A stretch of DNA of 35,269 bases from Schoenoplectus triqueter (Eukaryota > Streptophyta > Magnoliopsida > Poales > Cyperaceae), in contig CAXKVV010000574.1 in NCBI GenBank assembly GCA_964058805.1, forward strand, positions 1 to 35,269. The letters are read 5' to 3'. Each line of letters begins with the position of its first letter. The first letter of the stretch is position 1. The translations under genes were made by a program, and so were the position numbers. Below are positions 10,037 to 24,245 of this stretch, one piece after another. Below the pieces are notes generated by a model that was not told the DNA's origin, searched no databases, and saw nothing but the letters and a program-made list of their open reading frames with translations.

Positions 10037-12404
10037 AGTATATATCAAAAATTTTGGCCCAATAACTACACATAATTTAGTGAAAATTAAAGTAATCACA
10101 CCTAATTATGCCTATTAAAAGATTATCTAATTAACACTTCGATATGAACATTCTACAACACTAATTTTGCACAAAACATAAGTGGTAGGCTTTTAAAAAC
10201 AAGTTGTTTGAGTTTGTTAATATTTTTGGCCGCATAATTACACATAATTTGTTATAAATTAATATAATTACTCCTAATCATGCCTATTATATATGATTCT
10301 AATTCAAACTTCGATATGAATATTCTACGACACTAATTTTGCACAAAATATAAGTAACATGCACTAAAAACAGCTTTTTAAACAAGTTATTTGAGTTTTT
10401 CAAAAAATTTGACTGCATAGCTACACAAAATTTCTTATAAATTAATATAATTACTCCGAAATATGCCTATTATAAGATTCTTTAATTAAAAATTCGATAT
10501 GAATATTCTACAACGCTAATACTGCCTAAAATATAAGTAAGATGCATTAAAAACTGCTATTTAAACAAGTTGTTTGAGTTTTTCAAAACAATTTCCGCAT
10601 AACTGCATGTAATTTCGTGCAAACTAATAGAATTACTCCTGATTACGCTTATTATAAAATTATCCAATAAAAAACATCGATATGAATATTCTATAACGCT
10701 AAAATCGCACAAAACATAAGTAAGATGCGCTAAAAACTGTTGTTTAAACAAGTTGTTTGCATTTATGAAAAATTTTGTCCACATAACTACACATATTTTG
10801 GTGCAAATTAATATAATTACTCAAAATTATGCTAGGTTATAAGATTGTTCAGTTAGCACACACAAATAAATATATTAGGGCACTATTTTTTCTCAAAACA
10901 TAAGTGATATGCATTAGAAACTGCTGTTTAAACAAGTTGTTTAAGATTTTTAACATTTTTTGCCTCATGACTACACATAATTTCGTAAAAATTAATATAA
11001 TTACCCCTAATCATGCCCATTAAAATATTAGCCAATTGACACCTCGATATGAACATTGTACGACACTAATTTTGCACAGGACATAAGTAGGATGCATTAA
11101 AAACAGCTGTTTAAGCAAGTTGTTTGAGTTTTTGAAAATTGTTGGCCGCATTACCTACATGTAATTTCTTGAAAATTTATATAATTACTCCTAATTATGC
11201 CTATTATATGATTGTGGAAGTAAAACTTAGATAAGAATATTCTATGACGCTAATTTTGCACAAAATATAAGTAAGATGCGTTCAAAACAGTTTTTTTAAA
11301 CAAGTTGCGTAAGATTTTCCACATTTTTTACATGAAAACTACACATAATTTCGAGCGAATTAATGTATTTACTCCTAACTATGTCTATTATAAGATTGTC
11401 AAATTAACACTTCAATATGAATATCATTGGACACTAATTTTACATAAAACATAAGTATAATACATTAGAAATTGCTGTTTAAACAAGTTGTTTCAGATTT
11501 TCAATATTTATTGCCTCATAACGATAAATAATTTCATCAAAATTAATATAATTACTAGTAATTATGCCTATTAGAAGATTATCCAATTAACACTTCGATA
11601 TGAACATTCTACGACACGAATTTTGCATAAAAAATAAGTAAGATGCATTAAACTTTTAAACAAGTTGTTCGAGTTTTTTAAAATTTTTTGTTGCATACCT
11701 ACACATAACTTCGCGCAAATTAATACAATTACTACTAATTATGTCTATTATATAATTATCCAATTAACACTCTGATATGAATATTCTATTACAGTAATTT
11801 TTCATAAAACATAAATAAGATACATTTAAAACTGATGTTTAAACAAGTTGTTTAAGATTTTCAAAATTTATTGTCTCATAACTACTTATAATTTCATGAA
11901 AATTTATATAATTACTCCATATCATGCCTATTAGAAGATTATCCAGCTAATACTCCGATATGAGTATTCTACGACACTAAGTTTGCACAAAACATAAGTA
12001 AGATGCACTAAAAAAACAATAATTTTAACTAGTTGATTGAGTTTCTCAAACTTTTTGCCGCATAACTACATATAATTTCGTCCAAATTAATATATTTACT
12101 CCAATTATGCCTATTATAAGATTATGTAACTAAAAATTGGATATGAATATTCTATGACGCTAATTTGGCACAAAACATAAGTAAGATGCATTAAAAACTG
12201 TTGTTTAAACAAATTGTTTGACTTTTTTAAAAACAATTGGCCCCATAAATACACATAGTTTCGTGCACTTTAATATAATTACTCCTAATTATGCCTATTA
12301 TAAGATCGTTCAATTAACACTTCGATATGGATATTCTACGACTCTATTTTCTCCCAAAACATAAGTAAGATGCATTAGAAACAGCTATTTCGAAAAGTTA
12401 TTTG
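10037..12404 (+). repeat. HOR copy 4
   Basis: A full-length unit with one private change, T at 11182 where the others have C. Confidence 0.95.
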
Positions 12405-14772
12405 AGTATATATCAAAAATTTTGGCCCAATAACTACACATAATTTAGTGAAAATTAAAGTAATCACACCTAATTATGCCTATTAAAAGATTATCTAATT
12501 AACACTTCGATATGAACATTCTACAACACTAATTTTGCACAAAACATAAGTGGTAGGCTTTTAAAAACAAGTTGTTTGAGTTTGTTAATATTTTTGGCCG
12601 CATAATTACACATAATTTGTTATAAATTAATATAATTACTCCTAATCATGCCTATTATATATGATTCTAATTCAAACTTCGATATGAATATTCTACGACA
12701 CTAATTTTGCACAAAATATAAGTAACATGCACTAAAAACAGCTTTTTAAACAAGTTATTTGAGTTTTTCAAAAAATTTGACTGCATAGCTACACAAAATT
12801 TCTTATAAATTAATATAATTACTCCGAAATATGCCTATTATAAGATTCTTTAATTAAAAATTCGATATGAATATTCTACAACGCTAATACTGCCTAAAAT
12901 ATAAGTAAGATGCATTAAAAACTGCTATTTAAACAAGTTGTTTGAGTTTTTCAAAACAATTTCCGCATGACTGCATGTAATTTCGTGCAAACTAATAGAA
13001 TTACTCCTGATTACGCTTATTATAAAATTATCCAATAAAAAACATCGATATGAATATTCTATAACGCTAAAATCGCACAAAACATAAGTAAGATGCGCTA
13101 AAAACTGTTGTTTAAACAAGTTGTTTGCATTTATGAAAAATTTTGTCCACATAACTACACATATTTTGGTGCAAATTAATATAATTACTCAAAATTATGC
13201 TAGGTTATAAGATTGTTCAGTTAGCACACACAAATAAATATATTAGGGCACTATTTTTTCTCAAAACATAAGTGATATGCATTAGAAACTGCTGTTTAAA
13301 CAAGTTGTTTAAGATTTTTAACATTTTTTGCCTCATGACTACACATAATTTCGTAAAAATTAATATAATTACCCCTAATCATGCCCATTAAAATATTAGC
13401 CAATTGACACCTCGATATGAACATTGTACGACACTAATTTTGCACAGGACATAAGTAGGATGCATTAAAAACAGCTGTTTAAGCAAGTTGTTTGAGTTTT
13501 TGAAAATTGTTGGCCGCATTACCTACATGTAATTTCTTGAAAATTTATACAATTACTCCTAATTATGCCTATTATATGATTGTGGAAGTAAAACTTAGAT
13601 AAGAATATTCTATGACGCTAATTTTGCACAAAATATAAGTAAGATGCGTTCAAAACAGTTTTTTTAAACAAGTTGCGTAAGATTTTCCACATTTTTTACA
13701 TGAAAACTACACATAATTTCGAGCGAATTAATGTATTTACTCCTAACTATGTCTATTATAAGATTGTCAAATTAACACTTCAATATGAATATCATTGGAC
13801 ACTAATTTTACATAAAACATAAGTATAATACATTAGAAATTGCTGTTTAAACAAGTTGTTTCAGATTTTCAATATTTATTGCCTCATAACGATAAATAAT
13901 TTCATCAAAATTAATATCATTACTAGTAATTATGCCTATTAGAAGATTATCCAATTAACACTTCGATATGAACATTCTACGACACGAATTTTGCATAAAA
14001 AATAAGTAAGATGCATTAAACTTTTAAACAAGTTGTTCGAGTTTTTTAAAATTTTTTGTTGCATACCTACACATAACTTCGCGCAAATTAATACAATTAC
14101 TACTAATTATGTCTATTATATAATTATCCAATTAACACTCTGATATGAATATTCTATTACAGTAATTTTTCATAAAACATAAATAAGATACATTTAAAAC
14201 TGATGTTTAAACAAGTTGTTTAAGATTTTCAAAATTTATTGTCTCATAACTACTTATAATTTCATGAAAATTTATATAATTACTCCATATCATGCCTATT
14301 AGAAGATTATCCAGCTAATACTCCGATATGAGTATTCTACGACACTAAGTTTGCACAAAACATAAGTAAGATGCACTAAAAAAACAATAATTTTAACTAG
14401 TTGATTGAGTTTCTCAAACTTTTTGCCGCATAACTACATATAATTTCGTCCAAATTAATATATTTACTCCAATTATGCCTATTATAAGATTATGTAACTA
14501 AAAATTGGATATGAATATTCTATGACGCTAATTTGGCACAAAACATAAGTAAGATGCATTAAAAACTGTTGTTTAAACAAATTGTTTGACTTTTTTAAAA
14601 ACAATTGGCCCCATAAATACACATAGTTTCGTGCACTTTAATATAATTACTCCTAATTATGCCTATTATAAGATCGTTCAATTAACACTTCGATATGGAT
14701 ATTCTACGACTCTATTTTCTCCCAAAACATAAGTAAGATGCATTAGAAACAGCTATTTCGAAAAGTTATTTG
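12405..14772 (+). repeat. HOR copy 5
   Basis: A full-length unit. It carries G at 12969 (shared with copies 6-8) and C at 13918 (shared with copies 2, 7, 8 and 9). Confidence 0.95.
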
Positions 14773-17140
14773 AGTATATATCAAAAATTTTGGCCCAATA
14801 ACTACACATAATTTAGTGAAAATTAAAGTAATCACACCTAATTATGCCTATTAAAAGATTATCTAATTAACACTTCGATATGAACATTCTACAACACTAA
14901 TTTTGCACAAAACATAAGTGGTAGGCTTTTAAAAACAAGTTGTTTGAGTTTGTTAATATTTTTGGCCGCATAATTACACATAATTTGTTATAAATTAATA
15001 TAATTACTCCTAATCATGCCTATTATATATGATTCTAATTCAAACTTCGATATGAATATTCTACGACACTAATTTTGCACAAAATATAAGTAACATGCAC
15101 TAAAAACAGCTTTTTAAACAAGTTATTTGAGTTTTTCAAAAAATTTGACTGCATAGCTACACAAAATTTCTTATAAATTAATATAATTACTCCGAAATAT
15201 GCCTATTATAAGATTCTTTAATTAAAAATTCGATATGAATATTCTACAACGCTAATACTGCCTAAAATATAAGTAAGATGCATTAAAAACTGCTATTTAA
15301 ACAAGTTGTTTGAGTTTTTCAAAACAATTTCCGCATGACTGCATGTAATTTCGTGCAAACTAATAGAATTACTCCTGATTACGCTTATTATAAAATTATC
15401 CAATAAAAAACATCGATATGAATATTCTATAACGCTAAAATCGCACAAAACATAAGTAAGATGCGCTAAAAACTGTTGTTTAAACAAGTTGTTTGCATTT
15501 ATGAAAAATTTTGTCCACATAACTACACATATTTTGGTGCAAATTAATATAATTACTCAAAATTATGCTAGGTTATAAGATTGTTCAGTTAGCACACACA
15601 AATAAATATATTAGGGCACTATTTTTTCTCAAAACATAAGTGATATGCATTAGAAACTGCTGTTTAAACAAGTTGTTTAAGATTTTTAACATTTTTTGCC
15701 TCATGACTACACATAATTTCGTAAAAATTAATATAATTACCCCTAATCATGCCCATTAAAATATTAGCCAATTGACACCTCGATATGAACATTGTACGAC
15801 ACTAATTTTGCACAGGACATAAGTAGGATGCATTAAAAACAGCTGTTTAAGCAAGTTGTTTGAGTTTTTGAAAATTGTTGGCCGCATTACCTACATGTAA
15901 TTTCTTGAAAATTTATACAATTACTCCTAATTATGCCTATTATATGATTGTGGAAGTAAAACTTAGATAAGAATATTCTATGACGCTAATTTTGCACAAA
16001 ATATAAGTAAGATGCGTTCAAAACAGTTTTTTTAAACAAGTTGCGTAAGATTTTCCACATTTTTTACATGAAAACTACACATAATTTCGAGCGAATTAAT
16101 GTATTTACTCCTAACTATGTCTATTATAAGATTGTCAAATTAACACTTCAATATGAATATCATTGGACACTAATTTTACATAAAACATAAGTATAATACA
16201 TTAGAAATTGCTGTTTAAACAAGTTGTTTCAGATTTTCAATATTTATTGCCTCATAACGATAAATAATTTCATCAAAATTAATATAATTACTAGTAATTA
16301 TGCCTATTAGAAGATTATCCAATTAACACTTCGATATGAACATTCTACGACACGAATTTTGCATAAAAAATAAGTAAGATGCATTAAACTTTTAAACAAG
16401 TTGTTCGAGTTTTTTAAAATTTTTTGTTGCATACCTACACATAACTTCGCGCAAATTAATACAATTACTACTAATTATGTCTATTATATAATTATCCAAT
16501 TAACACTCTGATATGAATATTCTATTACAGTAATTTTTCATAAAACATAAATAAGATACATTTAAAACTGATGTTTAAACAAGTTGTTTAAGATTTTCAA
16601 AATTTATTGTCTCATAACTACTTATAATTTCATGAAAATTTATATAATTACTCCATATCATGCCTATTAGAAGATTATCCAGCTAATACTCCGATATGAG
16701 TATTCTACGACACTAAGTTTGCACAAAACATAAGTAAGATGCACTAAAAAAACAATAATTTTAACTAGTTGATTGAGTTTCTCAAACTTTTTGCCGCATA
16801 ACTACATATAATTTCGTCCAAATTAATATATTTACTCCAATTATGCCTATTATAAGATTATGTAACTAAAAATTGGATATGAATATTCTATGACGCTAAT
16901 TTGGCACAAAACATAAGTAAGATGCATTAAAAACTGTTGTTTAAACAAATTGTTTGACTTTTTTAAAAACAATTGGCCCCATAAATACACATAGTTTCGT
17001 GCACTTTAATATAATTACTCCTAATTATGCCTATTATAAGATCGTTCAATTAACACTTCGATATGGATATTCTACGACTCTATTTTCTCCCAAAACATAA
17101 GTAAGATGCATTAGAAACAGCTATTTCGAAAAGTTATTTG
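14773..17140 (+). repeat. HOR copy 6
   Basis: A full-length unit. It carries G at 15337 (shared with copies 5, 7 and 8) but the majority A at the second variable site, a combination unique to this copy. Confidence 0.95.
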
Positions 17141-19508
17141 AGTATATATCAAAAATTTTGGCCCAATAACTACACATAATTTAGTGAAAATTAAAGTAAT
17201 CACACCTAATTATGCCTATTAAAAGATTATCTAATTAACACTTCGATATGAACATTCTACAACACTAATTTTGCACAAAACATAAGTGGTAGGCTTTTAA
17301 AAACAAGTTGTTTGAGTTTGTTAATATTTTTGGCCGCATAATTACACATAATTTGTTATAAATTAATATAATTACTCCTAATCATGCCTATTATATATGA
17401 TTCTAATTCAAACTTCGATATGAATATTCTACGACACTAATTTTGCACAAAATATAAGTAACATGCACTAAAAACAGCTTTTTAAACAAGTTATTTGAGT
17501 TTTTCAAAAAATTTGACTGCATAGCTACACAAAATTTCTTATAAATTAATATAATTACTCCGAAATATGCCTATTATAAGATTCTTTAATTAAAAATTCG
17601 ATATGAATATTCTACAACGCTAATACTGCCTAAAATATAAGTAAGATGCATTAAAAACTGCTATTTAAACAAGTTGTTTGAGTTTTTCAAAACAATTTCC
17701 GCATGACTGCATGTAATTTCGTGCAAACTAATAGAATTACTCCTGATTACGCTTATTATAAAATTATCCAATAAAAAACATCGATATGAATATTCTATAA
17801 CGCTAAAATCGCACAAAACATAAGTAAGATGCGCTAAAAACTGTTGTTTAAACAAGTTGTTTGCATTTATGAAAAATTTTGTCCACATAACTACACATAT
17901 TTTGGTGCAAATTAATATAATTACTCAAAATTATGCTAGGTTATAAGATTGTTCAGTTAGCACACACAAATAAATATATTAGGGCACTATTTTTTCTCAA
18001 AACATAAGTGATATGCATTAGAAACTGCTGTTTAAACAAGTTGTTTAAGATTTTTAACATTTTTTGCCTCATGACTACACATAATTTCGTAAAAATTAAT
18101 ATAATTACCCCTAATCATGCCCATTAAAATATTAGCCAATTGACACCTCGATATGAACATTGTACGACACTAATTTTGCACAGGACATAAGTAGGATGCA
18201 TTAAAAACAGCTGTTTAAGCAAGTTGTTTGAGTTTTTGAAAATTGTTGGCCGCATTACCTACATGTAATTTCTTGAAAATTTATACAATTACTCCTAATT
18301 ATGCCTATTATATGATTGTGGAAGTAAAACTTAGATAAGAATATTCTATGACGCTAATTTTGCACAAAATATAAGTAAGATGCGTTCAAAACAGTTTTTT
18401 TAAACAAGTTGCGTAAGATTTTCCACATTTTTTACATGAAAACTACACATAATTTCGAGCGAATTAATGTATTTACTCCTAACTATGTCTATTATAAGAT
18501 TGTCAAATTAACACTTCAATATGAATATCATTGGACACTAATTTTACATAAAACATAAGTATAATACATTAGAAATTGCTGTTTAAACAAGTTGTTTCAG
18601 ATTTTCAATATTTATTGCCTCATAACGATAAATAATTTCATCAAAATTAATATCATTACTAGTAATTATGCCTATTAGAAGATTATCCAATTAACACTTC
18701 GATATGAACATTCTACGACACGAATTTTGCATAAAAAATAAGTAAGATGCATTAAACTTTTAAACAAGTTGTTCGAGTTTTTTAAAATTTTTTGTTGCAT
18801 ACCTACACATAACTTCGCGCAAATTAATACAATTACTACTAATTATGTCTATTATATAATTATCCAATTAACACTCTGATATGAATATTCTATTACAGTA
18901 ATTTTTCATAAAACATAAATAAGATACATTTAAAACTGATGTTTAAACAAGTTGTTTAAGATTTTCAAAATTTATTGTCTCATAACTACTTATAATTTCA
19001 TGAAAATTTATATAATTACTCCATATCATGCCTATTAGAAGATTATCCAGCTAATACTCCGATATGAGTATTCTACGACACTAAGTTTGCACAAAACATA
19101 AGTAAGATGCACTAAAAAAACAATAATTTTAACTAGTTGATTGAGTTTCTCAAACTTTTTGCCGCATAACTACATATAATTTCGTCCAAATTAATATATT
19201 TACTCCAATTATGCCTATTATAAGATTATGTAACTAAAAATTGGATATGAATATTCTATGACGCTAATTTGGCACAAAACATAAGTAAGATGCATTAAAA
19301 ACTGTTGTTTAAACAAATTGTTTGACTTTTTTAAAAACAATTGGCCCCTTAAATACACATAGTTTCGTGCACTTTAATATAATTACTCCTAATTATGCCT
19401 ATTATAAGATCGTTCAATTAACACTTCGATATGGATATTCTACGACTCTATTTTCTCCCAAAACATAAGTAAGATGCATTAGAAACAGCTATTTCGAAAA
19501 GTTATTTG
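17141..19508 (+). repeat. HOR copy 7
   Basis: A full-length unit with G at 17705, C at 18654 and a private T at 19349 (others A). Confidence 0.95.
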
Positions 19509-21877
19509 AGTATATATCAAAAATTTTGGCCCAATAACTACACATAATTTAGTGAAAATTAAAGTAATCACACCTAATTATGCCTATTAAAAGATTATCT
19601 AATTAACACTTCGATATGAACATTCTACAACACTAATTTTGCACAAAACATAAGTGGTAGGCTTTTAAAAACAAGTTGTTTGAGTTTGTTAATATTTTTG
19701 GCCGCATAATTACACATAATTTGTTATAAATTAATATAATTACTCCTAATCATGCCTATTATATATGATTCTAATTCAAACTTCGATATGAATATTCTAC
19801 GACACTAATTTTGCACAAAATATAAGTAACATGCACTAAAAACAGCTTTTTAAACAAGTTATTTGAGTTTTTCAAAAAATTTGACTGCATAGCTACACAA
19901 AATTTCTTATAAATTAATATAATTACTCCGAAATATGCCTATTATAAGATTCTTTAATTAAAAATTCGATATGAATATTCTACAACGCTAATACTGCCTA
20001 AAATATAAGTAAGATGCATTAAAAACTGCTATTTAAACAAGTTGTTTGAGTTTTTCAAAACAATTTCCGCATGACTGCATGTAATTTCGTGCAAACTAAT
20101 AGAATTACTCCTGATTACGCTTATTATAAAATTATCCAATAAAAAACATCGATATGAATATTCTATAACGCTAAAATCGCACAAAACATAAGTAAGATGC
20201 GCTAAAAACTGTTGTTTAAACAAGTTGTTTGCATTTATGAAAAATTTTGTCCACATAACTACACATATTTTGGTGCAAATTAATATAATTACTCAAAATT
20301 ATGCTAGGTTATAAGATTGTTCAGTTAGCACACACAAATAAATATATTAGGGCACTATTTTTTCTCAAAACATAAGTGATATGCATTAGAAACTGCTGTT
20401 TAAACAAGTTGTTTAAGATTTTTAACATTTTTTGCCTCATGACTACACATAATTTCGTAAAAATTAATATAATTACCCCTAATCATGCCCATTAAAATAT
20501 TAGCCAATTGACACCTCGATATGAACATTGTACGACACTAATTTTGCACAGGACATAAGTAGGATGCATTAAAAACAGCTGTTTAAGCAAGTTGTTTGAG
20601 TTTTTGAAAATTGTTGGCCGCATTACCTACATGTAATTTCTTGAAAATTTATACAATTACTCCTAATTATGCCTATTATATGATTGTGGAAGTAAAACTT
20701 AGATAAGAATATTCTATGACGCTAATTTTGCACAAAATATAAGTAAGATGCGTTCAAAACAGTTTTTTTAAACAAGTTGCGTAAGATTTTCCACATTTTT
20801 TACATGAAAACTACACATAATTTCGAGCGAATTAATGTATTTACTCCTAACTATGTCTATTATAAGATTGTCAAATTAACACTTCAATATGAATATCATT
20901 GGACACTAATTTTACATAAAACATAAGTATAATACATTAGAAATTGCTGTTTAAACAAGTTGTTTCAGATTTTCAATATTTATTGCCTCATAACGATAAA
21001 TAATTTCATCAAAATTAATATCATTACTAGTAATTATGCCTATTAGAAGATTATCCAATTAACACTTCGATATGAACATTCTACGACACGAATTTTGCAT
21101 AAAAAATAAGTAAGATGCATTAAACTTTTAAACAAGTTGTTCGAGTTTTTTAAAATTTTTTGTTGCATACCTACACATAACTTCGCGCAAATTAATACAA
21201 TTACTACTAATTATGTCTATTATATAATTATCCAATTAACACTCTGATATGAATATTCTATTACAGTAATTTTTCATAAAACATAAATAAGATACATTTA
21301 AAACTGATGTTTAAACAAGTTGTTTAAGATTTTCAAAATTTATTGTCTCATAACTACTTATAATTTCATGAAAATTTATATAATTACTCCATATCATGCC
21401 TATTAGAAGATTATCCAGCTAATACTCCGATATGAGTATTCTACGACACTAAGTTTGCACAAAACATAAGTAAGATGCACTAAAAAAAACAATAATTTTA
21501 ACTAGTTGATTGAGTTTCTCAAACTTTTTGCCGCATAACTACATATAATTTCGTCCAAATTAATATATTTACTCCAATTATGCCTATTATAAGATTATGT
21601 AACTAAAAATTGGATATGAATATTCTATGACGCTAATTTGGCACAAAACATAAGTAAGATGCATTAAAAACTGTTGTTTAAACAAATTGTTTGACTTTTT
21701 TAAAAACAATTGGCCCCATAAATACACATAGTTTCGTGCACTTTAATATAATTACTCCTAATTATGCCTATTATAAGATCGTTCAATTAACACTTCGATA
21801 TGGATATTCTACGACTCTATTTTCTCCCAAAACATAAGTAAGATGCATTAGAAACAGCTATTTCGAAAAGTTATTTG
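19509..21877 (+). repeat. HOR copy 8 (one-base insertion)
   Basis: This copy is 2369 bp because the A run at 21482-21489 has eight bases where other copies have seven. It carries G at 20073 and C at 21022, like copies 5 and 7. A one-base homopolymer difference could be real or a sequencing error. Confidence 0.95.
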
Positions 21878-24245
21878 AGTATATATCAAAAATTTTGGCC
21901 CAATAACTACACATAATTTAGTGAAAATTAAAGTAATCACACCTAATTATGCCTATTAAAAGATTATCTAATTAACACTTCGATATGAACATTCTACAAC
22001 ACTAATTTTGCACAAAACATAAGTGGTAGGCTTTTAAAAACAAGTTGTTTGAGTTTGTTAATATTTTTGGCCGCATAATTACACATAATTTGTTATAAAT
22101 TAATATAATTACTCCTAATCATGCCTATTATATATGATTCTAATTCAAACTTCGATATGAATATTCTACGACACTAATTTTGCACAAAATATAAGTAACA
22201 TGCACTAAAAACAGCTTTTTAAACAAGTTATTTGAGTTTTTCAAAAAATTTGACTGCATAGCTACACAAAATTTCTTATAAATTAATATAATTACTCCGA
22301 AATATGCCTATTATAAGATTCTTTAATTAAAAATTCGATATGAATATTCTACAACGCTAATACTGCCTAAAATATAAGTAAGATGCATTAAAAACTGCTA
22401 TTTAAACAAGTTGTTTGAGTTTTTCAAAACAATTTCCGCATAACTGCATGTAATTTCGTGCAAACTAATAGAATTACTCCTGATTACGCTTATTATAAAA
22501 TTATCCAATAAAAAACATCGATATGAATATTCTATAACGCTAAAATCGCACAAAACATAAGTAAGATGCGCTAAAAACTGTTGTTTAAACAAGTTGTTTG
22601 CATTTATGAAAAATTTTGTCCACATAACTACACATATTTTGGTGCAAATTAATATAATTACTCAAAATTATGCTAGGTTATAAGATTGTTCAGTTAGCAC
22701 ACACAAATAAATATATTAGGGCACTATTTTTTCTCAAAACATAAGTGATATGCATTAGAAACTGCTGTTTAAACAAGTTGTTTAAGATTTTTAACATTTT
22801 TTGCCTCATGACTACACATAATTTCGTAAAAATTAATATAATTACCCCTAATCATGCCCATTAAAATATTAGCCAATTGACACCTCGATATGAACATTGT
22901 ACGACACTAATTTTGCACAGGACATAAGTAGGATGCATTAAAAACAGCTGTTTAAGCAAGTTGTTTGAGTTTTTGAAAATTGTTGGCCGCATTACCTACA
23001 TGTAATTTCTTGAAAATTTATACAATTACTCCTAATTATGCCTATTATATGATTGTGGAAGTAAAACTTAGATAAGAATATTCTATGACGCTAATTTTGC
23101 ACAAAATATAAGTAAGATGCGTTCAAAACAGTTTTTTTAAACAAGTTGCGTAAGATTTTCCACATTTTTTACATGAAAACTACACATAATTTCGAGCGAA
23201 TTAATGTATTTACTCCTAACTATGTCTATTATAAGATTGTCAAATTAACACTTCAATATGAATATCATTGGACACTAATTTTACATAAAACATAAGTATA
23301 ATACATTAGAAATTGCTGTTTAAACAAGTTGTTTCAGATTTTCAATATTTATTGCCTCATAACGATAAATAATTTCATCAAAATTAATATCATTACTAGT
23401 AATTATGCCTATTAGAAGATTATCCAATTAACACTTCGATATGAACATTCTACGACACGAATTTTGCATAAAAAATAAGTAAGATGCATTAAACTTTTAA
23501 ACAAGTTGTTCGAGTTTTTTAAAATTTTTTGTTGCATACCTACACATAACTTCGCGCAAATTAATACAATTACTACTAATTATGTCTATTATATAATTAT
23601 CCAATTAACACTCTGATATGAATATTCTATTACAGTAATTTTTCATAAAACATAAATAAGATACATTTAAAACTGATGTTTAAACAAGTTGTTTAAGATT
23701 TTCAAAATTTATTGTCTCATAACTACTTATAATTTCATGAAAATTTATATAATTACTCCATATCATGCCTATTAGAAGATTATCCAGCTAATACTCCGAT
23801 ATGAGTATTCTACGACACTAAGTTTGCACAAAACATAAGTAAGATGCACTAAAAAAACAATAATTTTAACTAGTTGATTGAGTTTCTCAAACTTTTTGCC
23901 GCATAACTACATATAATTTCGTCCAAATTAATATATTTACTCCAATTATGCCTATTATAAGATTATGTAACTAAAAATTGGATATGAATATTCTATGACG
24001 CTAATTTGGCACAAAACATAAGTAAGATGCATTAAAAACTGTTGTTTAAACAAATTGTTTGACTTTTTTAAAAACAATTGGCCCCATAAATACACATAGT
24101 TTCGTGCACTTTAATATAATTACTCCTAATTATGCCTATTATAAGATCGTTCAATTAACACTTCGATATGGATATTCTACGACTCTATTTTCTCCCAAAA
24201 CATAAGTAAGATGCATTAGAAACAGCTATTTCGAAAAGTTATTTG
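21878..24245 (+). repeat. HOR copy 9
   Basis: A full-length unit. It has C at 23391 at the second variable site but the majority A at the first. Confidence 0.95.
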
